Below, piece after piece: positions 58,766-64,000 of a stretch of 64,000 nt of DNA. This stretch comes from Streptomyces fungicidicus (GTDB lineage Bacteria; Actinomycetota; Actinomycetes; Streptomycetales; Streptomycetaceae): positions 744,001 to 808,000 of the forward strand of contig NZ_CP023407.1 in assembly GCF_003665435.1 (NCBI RefSeq). Direction: 5' to 3'. The first letter of the stretch is position 1, and every line of letters begins with the position of its first letter. The notes under the pieces are model-generated. The model had not been told where the DNA came from. It searched no databases and saw only the letters and a program-made list of their open reading frames with translations. The translations under genes and the position numbers were made by a program.

Positions 58766-61700
58766 GTGGAAGGCGAACCGGTGTCGGTGGACGTGGCCGG
58801 ACTGGAGGAGGCACTGCGCGACCGGGTGCGGGGCGAGGTCCGCTTCGACGCCGGCAGCCGGGGCGCCTACTCCACCGACGGTTCGAACTACCGGCAGGTG
58901 CCGATCGGCGTGGTCGTGCCGCACGACGTGGAGGCCGGCGCCGAAGCGGTCGCGGTGTGCGCGCGGTTCGGCGCCCCGGTGCTGTCGCGGGGCGCGGCGA
59001 CCAGCCTCGCGGGCCAGTGCACCAACGCCGCCGTCGTCATCGACTGGACGAAGTACTGCGACCGACTGGTCTCCCTCGACACGGAACGGCGTACGTGTGT
59101 GGTGGAGCCGGGGATCGTGCTGGACGAGCTCAACCGGCGGCTTTCCGCCCACGGACTGAAGTTCGGTCCCAAGCCCTCCACCCACAGCCACTGCTCCCTG
59201 GGCGGCATGATCGGCAACAACTCCTGCGGCGCCTCCGCCCAGGCGTACGGCAAGACCGTGGACAATGTGCGGCGCCTGGAGGTCGTGACCTACGACGGGA
59301 CGCGCTGCTGGACCGGTCCCACTCCGGCCGGTGAGTTCGAGCGGATCGTCGCGGCGGGAGGCCGGCGGGCCGAGCTGTACCGGGGGCTGCGGGACATCGT
59401 CGACCGCCGCCTGGGCGAGATCCGGCTGCGCTACCCCGACATCCCCCGGCGGGTGTCCGGCTACAACCTGGACTCGCTCCTGCCCGAGAAGGGCTTCGAC
59501 CTGGCGCGTGCCCTCGTCGGAAGCGAGGGCACGCTGGTGACGGTGCTCCGCGCCGAACTCGACCTGGTGCCGGTGCCGCCGTACGAGGCCATGATCGTGC
59601 TCGGGTACCCGGACATCTGCGCCGCCGCGGACGACGTGCCGCGCCTGCTGGAGCACGGGAACCCCGAACTGCTGGAGGCCATCGACGGACGGATGGCCCA
59701 GCTCATGCGGCAGGAGGACTCCCACCTCGACTCCCTGGAGCAGTTCCCCGAGGGCGAGAGCTGGCTCCTGGTGCAGTTCAGCGGCGACAGCCGGGAAGCC
59801 GCCGACTCCCAGGTACGCGCGCTCCTCGACGCCCTCGGCAAGAGCGGGGACGACCCGGACGTGGCGTTCTCCGACGATCCGCGGCGCGAACAGAAGATGC
59901 TGCGGGCCAGGGAGGCCGGGCTGGGCGTCACCGCGCGGCCGCCGGACGGCAGGGAGACCTGGGAGGGATGGGAGGACTCGGCCGTCCCCCCGGACCGGCT
60001 CGGAGACTACCTGCGCGACCTGCGCGCGCTGTTCTCCGAGTTCGGCTACGACGCCGCCTCGCTCTACGGCCACTTCGGCCAGGGCTGTGTGCACACCCGC
60101 ATCCCGTTCGAACTGAAGACGGCCGACGGCGTGGCCGCGTTCCGCGCGTTCCTGCAGCGCGCCGCCGACCTGGTCACCTCCTACGGCGGCTCCCTTTCGG
60201 GCGAGCACGGAGACGGCCAGGCCCGCGGTGAGCTGCTGACCCGGATGTTCGGGGAGTCGCTGGTCACCGCGTTCGGCGAAGTGAAGGGGCTGTTCGACCC
60301 GGACAACCGGATGAACCCGGGAAAGGTCGTCGCCCCTCACCGCACCGACGAGAACCTGCGCCTGGGACCGCTGTGGCGGCCCCGCGTCGACCGGACCGAG
60401 TTCGGCTATCCGGAGGACGACCACTCCTTCACCCGGGCGGTCATGCGCTGCGTCGGCATCGGCAACTGCCGCAGCCACGAGGGCGGCGTCATGTGCCCCT
60501 CCTACCGGGCGACCGGTGAGGAGGAGCACTCCACCCGCGGCCGGTCCCGTCTGCTGTTCGAGATGCTCGGCGGGCACGCCGACTCCGCCGTCACCGACGG
60601 ATGGCGCTCCACCGAGGTCAAGGACGCCCTCGACCTCTGTCTGTCCTGCAAGGGCTGCAAGTCCGACTGCCCCGTCGGCGTGGACATGGCCACGTACAAG
60701 GCGGAGTTCCTCTCCCACCACTACGCACGGCGCCCGCGCCCCGCGGCCCACTACTCCATGGGCTGGCTCCCGCTCTGGGCCCGCCTCTCCCGGGCGGCGC
60801 CCCGTCTGGTGAACGCCGCGCTCGGCGCACCGGGCGTCGCGCGAGCCGGCCGGTTCCTGGCGGGGGTGGCCGGCGAACGCGCGGCGCCCGCCTTCGCCGA
60901 GGAGTCCTTCCTCCAGTGGTGGGCCGCGCGTGGCCCCTCCGAGCCCGACCCCGCCGACCCGCGGACCGTCGTGCTGTGGCCCGACACGTTCTCCACGTAC
61001 TTCCACCCCGCGATCGCGAAGGCCGCCGTGCGCGTGCTGGAGGACGCCGGGTTCCGGGTCACGGTGCCCGCCCGGGCCGTCTGCTGCGGACTCACCTGGA
61101 TCTCGACCGGGCAGCTGGCCACCGCCAAGAAGGTCCTGCGCCGCACCCTTGACGTCCTGCGCCCCTGGATCGAGGCGGGGACGCCCGTGGTGGGTCTGGA
61201 ACCCTCGTGCACCGCCGTCTTCCGCGGCGACGCCCCCGAGCTGATGCCGCACGACCAGGATGTCCGGCGGCTGTCCGCGCAGTTCCGCACGTTCGCCGAA
61301 CTGCTGCTCGACAGCGCCCCCGACGGCTGGCGGCCGCCGCGGCTCGCACGGTCCGCCGTGGTCCAGACGCACTGCCACCAGCACGCGGTGACGAAGAACG
61401 ACGCCGACCGGGAGCTGATGCGCCGCGCCGGCATCGACGCGGACGTCCTGGACGAGGGCTGCTGCGGACTCGCCGGCGACTTCGGCTTCACCCGCGGCCA
61501 CTACGAGCTGTCCATGACCGTCGGGGAACGGGGCGTCCTGCCGGCGGTACGGGGCGCCGCCCCGAGCGCGATGGTCCTGGCGGACGGCTTCAGCTGCCGC
61601 ACCCAGATCGAGCAGGGCGCCACCGGCCGCCGCGCCATGCACCTCGCCGAGGCGCTGGCGCTCGCCCTGGACGGCCCCCTGCCGGCCGACCACCCGGAGA

Positions 61701-61825
61701 AGAGCACCGCCCGCCCCGCGGTGGTCCGGCGCGACGCGCGCCTGCTCACCGCCGCCGTGATCACCGTCGCCGCCGCGGCGTCCGGGACCGCGTACGCCCT
61801 GCTGCGCCGGCGGATCCGGGCGTGA
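58766..61825 (+). CDS. YdiJ-like FAD-linked, Fe-S-containing 2-hydroxyacid dehydrogenase
   Basis: 1019 residues in one chain. FAD_binding_4 domain (about 45-280), FAD-oxidase C domain (about 290-520), a 4Fe-4S region with Cys groups (CVGIGNC ... MCPSY, and LCLSCKGCKSDCPVG), and CCG-type cysteine-rich motifs (VCCGLTWIS, HCHQHAV, EGCCGLAGD). The length and order fit E. coli YdiJ, a D-2-hydroxyglutarate dehydrogenase; glycolate or lactate are other possibilities. A C-terminal hydrophobic helix and Arg-rich tail (about 990-1019) would tether it to the membrane. GGGAGG precedes the GTG. L-lactate from the fucose route would be an obvious but untested substrate. Confidence 0.85.
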   Translation: MEGEPVSVDVAGLEEALRDRVRGEVRFDAGSRGAYSTDGSNYRQVPIGVVVPHDVEAGAEAVAVCARFGAPVLSRGAATSLAGQCTNAAVVIDWTKYCDRLVSLDTERRTCVVEPGIVLDELNRRLSAHGLKFGPKPSTHSHCSLGGMIGNNSCGASAQAYGKTVDNVRRLEVVTYDGTRCWTGPTPAGEFERIVAAGGRRAELYRGLRDIVDRRLGEIRLRYPDIPRRVSGYNLDSLLPEKGFDLARALVGSEGTLVTVLRAELDLVPVPPYEAMIVLGYPDICAAADDVPRLLEHGNPELLEAIDGRMAQLMRQEDSHLDSLEQFPEGESWLLVQFSGDSREAADSQVRALLDALGKSGDDPDVAFSDDPRREQKMLRAREAGLGVTARPPDGRETWEGWEDSAVPPDRLGDYLRDLRALFSEFGYDAASLYGHFGQGCVHTRIPFELKTADGVAAFRAFLQRAADLVTSYGGSLSGEHGDGQARGELLTRMFGESLVTAFGEVKGLFDPDNRMNPGKVVAPHRTDENLRLGPLWRPRVDRTEFGYPEDDHSFTRAVMRCVGIGNCRSHEGGVMCPSYRATGEEEHSTRGRSRLLFEMLGGHADSAVTDGWRSTEVKDALDLCLSCKGCKSDCPVGVDMATYKAEFLSHHYARRPRPAAHYSMGWLPLWARLSRAAPRLVNAALGAPGVARAGRFLAGVAGERAAPAFAEESFLQWWAARGPSEPDPADPRTVVLWPDTFSTYFHPAIAKAAVRVLEDAGFRVTVPARAVCCGLTWISTGQLATAKKVLRRTLDVLRPWIEAGTPVVGLEPSCTAVFRGDAPELMPHDQDVRRLSAQFRTFAELLLDSAPDGWRPPRLARSAVVQTHCHQHAVTKNDADRELMRRAGIDADVLDEGCCGLAGDFGFTRGHYELSMTVGERGVLPAVRGAAPSAMVLADGFSCRTQIEQGATGRRAMHLAEALALALDGPLPADHPEKSTARPAVVRRDARLLTAAVITVAAAASGTAYALLRRRIRA

Positions 61826-61859
61826 CGGGCCCGGCAGAGGAGAGACGAGAGGAGATCCC

Positions 61860-63683
61860 GTGTCGATGAAGGTGTCCGACTACGTACTGCAGCGGCTGCG
61901 CGAGTGGGAGGTGGACCACGTCTTCTCCTACGCGGGCGACGGCATCAACGGTCTGCTCGCCGCCTGGGGGCGCGCCGAGAACCGGCCGAAGTTCGTCCAG
62001 GCCCGGCACGAGGAGATGGCCGCGTTCGAAGCCGTCGGGTACGCCAAGTTCTCCGGCAAGGTGGGCGTCTGCGCGGCCACCTCCGGGCCCGGCGCCATCC
62101 ATCTGCTGAACGGCCTGTACGACGCGAAACTGGACCGCGTCCCGGTGGTGGCGATCGTGGGGCAGACCAACCGCAGCGCCATGGGCGGCTCCTACCAGCA
62201 GGAGGTCGACCTGCTGAGCCTCTACAAGGACGTGGCCTCCGACTTCTGCGAGATGGTGACCGTCCCCGAGCAGCTGCCCAACGTCATCGACCGCGCCGTG
62301 CGGACCGCCTACGGCAGGCGTACGGTGACCGCCGTCATCATCCCCGCGGACGTCCAGGAACTCGACTACTCGCCGCCCGCCCACGCCTTCAAGATGGTGC
62401 CCTCCAGCCTCGGCACGGCCCGGTACGCCCCCGTGCCGGCGGACGAGGACCTGGCCCGCGCCGCCGAGGTGCTGAACGCGGGTGAGAAGGTCGCCGTCCT
62501 GGTCGGACAGGGCGCACGCGGCGCCCGGGCCGAGGTCGAGGCGGTGGCGGACCTGCTGGGCGCGGGGGTCGCCAAGGCGCTGCTCGGCAAGGACGTGCTG
62601 CCCGACGACCTGCCGTACGTCACCGGGTCGATCGGACTGCTGGGCACCCGCCCGTCCTACGAGCTGATGATGGACTGCGACACCCTGCTCGTCATCGGTT
62701 CGAGCTTTCCCTACACGCAGTTCCTGCCAGAGTTCGACCAGGCCCGCGCCGTGCAGATCGACATCGACCCGCACAACATCGGCATGCGCTACCCCTTCGA
62801 GGTCAACCTCGTGGGGGACGCGCGGCGGACGCTCGAGAACCTGCTGCCGCTGCTGCGACGGAAGAAGCACGGCTCCTGGCGCAAGAAGATCGAGAAGGAC
62901 ACCGCCCGCTGGTGGGACGTCATGGAGCGCCGGGCCGCCGTCGAGGCGGACCCCGTCAACCCCGAGTACGTGGTGCACACCCTCGACGCGCTGCTGCCCG
63001 ACGACGTCATCCTGGCCGCCGACTCCGGCTCCGCCGCCAACTGGTACGCCCGCCACCTGCGGCTCCGCGGCACGATGCGCGGCTCCCTGTCCGGCACGCT
63101 CGCCACGATGGGCCCGGGCGTCCCGTACGTCATCGGCGCCAAGTTCGCCCACCCCGGCCGCCCCGCCCTGGCGCTCGTCGGGGACGGCGCCATGCAGATG
63201 AACGGCATGGCCGAACTGGTCACCGCCGCCAAGTACTGGCGGGAATGGCAGGATCCCCGGCTGGTCGTCGCCGTGCTGAACAACCAGGACCTCAACCAGG
63301 TCACCTGGGAGATGCGCGCCATGTCCGGCGCACCCCAGTTCCTGCCCTCCCAGGCGATCCCGGACGTCCCCTACGCCGACTTCGCCCGCTCCGTCGGACT
63401 CGGCGGCGTACGGGTGGAGAAGCCCGACCTCGTCGAGGCGGCGTGGCGTGAGGCGCTCGCCGCCGACCGGCCCTTCGTGATCGACTTCCGCACCGACCCC
63501 GCCGTGCCCCCCATTCCGCCGCACGCCACCCGGGAGCAGGCCGAGGCCGTCGTGTCCGCGATCGTCAAGGGGGACAGCGACCGCGGCGGCATGGTCAGGC
63601 AGGGCATCAAGGCCAAGGTGCAGGAGTTCCTCCCCGGACGCCGTCAGGAGGGGAACGGTCCCGGCGCGCAGGGGAAGCGATGA
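61860..63683 (+). CDS. TPP-dependent enzyme of the pyruvate oxidase/acetolactate synthase family
   Basis: 607 residues. Three domains of the POX/ALS family: PYR with catalytic Glu in 'FVQARHEEMAAFEAVGYAKF', a middle Rossmann-like domain, and PP with the TPP motif 'LVGDGAMQMNGMAELVTAAK' ... 'VLNNQDLN'. The reaction on pyruvate (decarboxylation to acetate/acetyl-P or ligation) cannot be told from sequence; no FAD-specific block is obvious. GTG at 61860 with GAGGAG upstream, 34 bases after the YdiJ-like gene. Its stop overlaps the next gene's ATG (ATGA). Confidence 0.88.
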   Translation: MSMKVSDYVLQRLREWEVDHVFSYAGDGINGLLAAWGRAENRPKFVQARHEEMAAFEAVGYAKFSGKVGVCAATSGPGAIHLLNGLYDAKLDRVPVVAIVGQTNRSAMGGSYQQEVDLLSLYKDVASDFCEMVTVPEQLPNVIDRAVRTAYGRRTVTAVIIPADVQELDYSPPAHAFKMVPSSLGTARYAPVPADEDLARAAEVLNAGEKVAVLVGQGARGARAEVEAVADLLGAGVAKALLGKDVLPDDLPYVTGSIGLLGTRPSYELMMDCDTLLVIGSSFPYTQFLPEFDQARAVQIDIDPHNIGMRYPFEVNLVGDARRTLENLLPLLRRKKHGSWRKKIEKDTARWWDVMERRAAVEADPVNPEYVVHTLDALLPDDVILAADSGSAANWYARHLRLRGTMRGSLSGTLATMGPGVPYVIGAKFAHPGRPALALVGDGAMQMNGMAELVTAAKYWREWQDPRLVVAVLNNQDLNQVTWEMRAMSGAPQFLPSQAIPDVPYADFARSVGLGGVRVEKPDLVEAAWREALAADRPFVIDFRTDPAVPPIPPHATREQAEAVVSAIVKGDSDRGGMVRQGIKAKVQEFLPGRRQEGNGPGAQGKR

Positions 63684-64000
63684 CGCGGGCGGGCGCCCCG
63701 CCCTCCGGGTCCGCGCTCGCCGGGGCCGGAGAGGGGCCGGCCGTGGACGCCGTCGAGGCGGCCGCGTACACCGTCCCCACCGACGCGCCCGAAGGCGACG
63801 GCACCCTGGCCTGGGACTCGACCACCCTGGTGCTCGTAAGGGTCCGTTCCGGCGCGATCACCGGCATCGGCTACACCTACGGCGCCCCGGCGACCGCCCG
63901 GGTCGTCGAGGAGCTGCTGGCGGGCGTGGTCGCCGATCGCAGCGCGTGGGACGTGCCGGCGGCCCACGAGGCGATGAACAGGGCGGTGCGGAACGCCGGC
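63680..64000 (+). CDS. Enolase-superfamily (mandelate racemase type) protein, truncated by window end
   Basis: 107 codons visible, frame open at the edge. The N-terminal domain of mandelate racemase/sugar-acid dehydratases is recognisable: 'DAVEAAAYTVPTDAPEGDGT', 'STTLVLVRVRSGAITGIGYT' and 'AAHEAMNRAVRN'. The catalytic barrel is outside the window. ATG overlaps the TPP gene stop by four bases, so the two are coupled. Substrate unknown; it is a second enolase-superfamily gene within 10 kb of the fuconate dehydratase. Confidence 0.8.
   Translation, partial: MTRAGAPPSGSALAGAGEGPAVDAVEAAAYTVPTDAPEGDGTLAWDSTTLVLVRVRSGAITGIGYTYGAPATARVVEELLAGVVADRSAWDVPAAHEAMNRAVRNAG

Overview
The window is a stretch of a Streptomyces (or very close actinomycete) chromosome. 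Codon third positions are almost all G/C, GTG and TTG starts are frequent, and several genes are actinomycete specialities: a DUF574 methyltransferase, an SCO0930-type lipoprotein, a class F sortase, a WS/DGAT acyltransferase, an Rpf/LysM/M23 wall hydrolase and an actinobacterial-type glgA. The gene order from about 0.8 to 41 kb recalls the SCO0920-SCO0980 region of S. coelicolor (sdh, rmdA, SCO0930, the SCO0958 acyltransferase, gnd). That comparison is from memory, not from a search. I see no rRNA, tRNA, CRISPR array, insertion sequence or prophage.

Layout. 0-7 kb: a PRC-barrel/DUF2382 stress protein cut by the left edge, an ornithine-lipid pair (olsB-olsA), a succinate dehydrogenase operon (sdhCAB) and a divergent LysR regulator with a T-N11-A box between them. 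7-12.7 kb: stress and cell-envelope genes (Usp, polysaccharide deacetylase, sortase and a membrane-anchored secreted protein, DUF4239 and PT-repeat proteins, a lipoprotein). 12.9-24 kb: signalling and repair (DUF574 methyltransferase coupled to a PAS-GGDEF-EAL protein, CapA-like protein, ECF sigma and zinc-finger anti-sigma, Fpg/Nei glycosylase, PAS-GAF-PP2C phosphatase, lipase-maturation-factor protein). 24-40 kb: central and storage metabolism (GH38 mannosidase, VOC protein, a 57-residue small protein, a degenerate HD-fold protein, an SDR with a zinc ribbon, WS/DGAT, a FhuF-like protein with glgA and glgC, a DMT-type permease, Rpf/LysM/M23 hydrolase, gnd). 40-44.5 kb: panD-GNAT-racemase operon, then an island-like MFS/TetR pair beside a 378-base non-coding stretch.

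44.7-53 kb: xylan degradation (two GH10 xylanases and a GH62 arabinofuranosidase with a shared control region carrying CGAAACTTTCG palindromes), a 2H phosphoesterase, a secreted lipase, a TetR regulator and the wreck of a pobA gene. 53.4-58.6 kb: a tight six-gene operon, every junction overlapping, that encodes a complete-looking non-phosphorylative L-fucose (6-deoxyhexose) oxidation route: mutarotase, dehydrogenase, lactonase, dehydratase, second dehydrogenase and diketo-acid hydrolase, predicted to give pyruvate and L-lactate. It is followed by a YdiJ-like FAD/Fe-S dehydrogenase, a pyruvate-oxidase-like TPP enzyme and the start of another enolase-superfamily gene, coupled to each other and cut by the right edge.

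The parts that fit known annotation least well are the 57-residue gene and its long upstream region with a 10-bp hairpin (28.1-28.8 kb), the HD-fold pseudoenzyme next to it, the YdiJ/TPP/enolase unit at the right end, and several compact control elements (MFS operator, xylan palindromes, iterated GATTCGGC sites).
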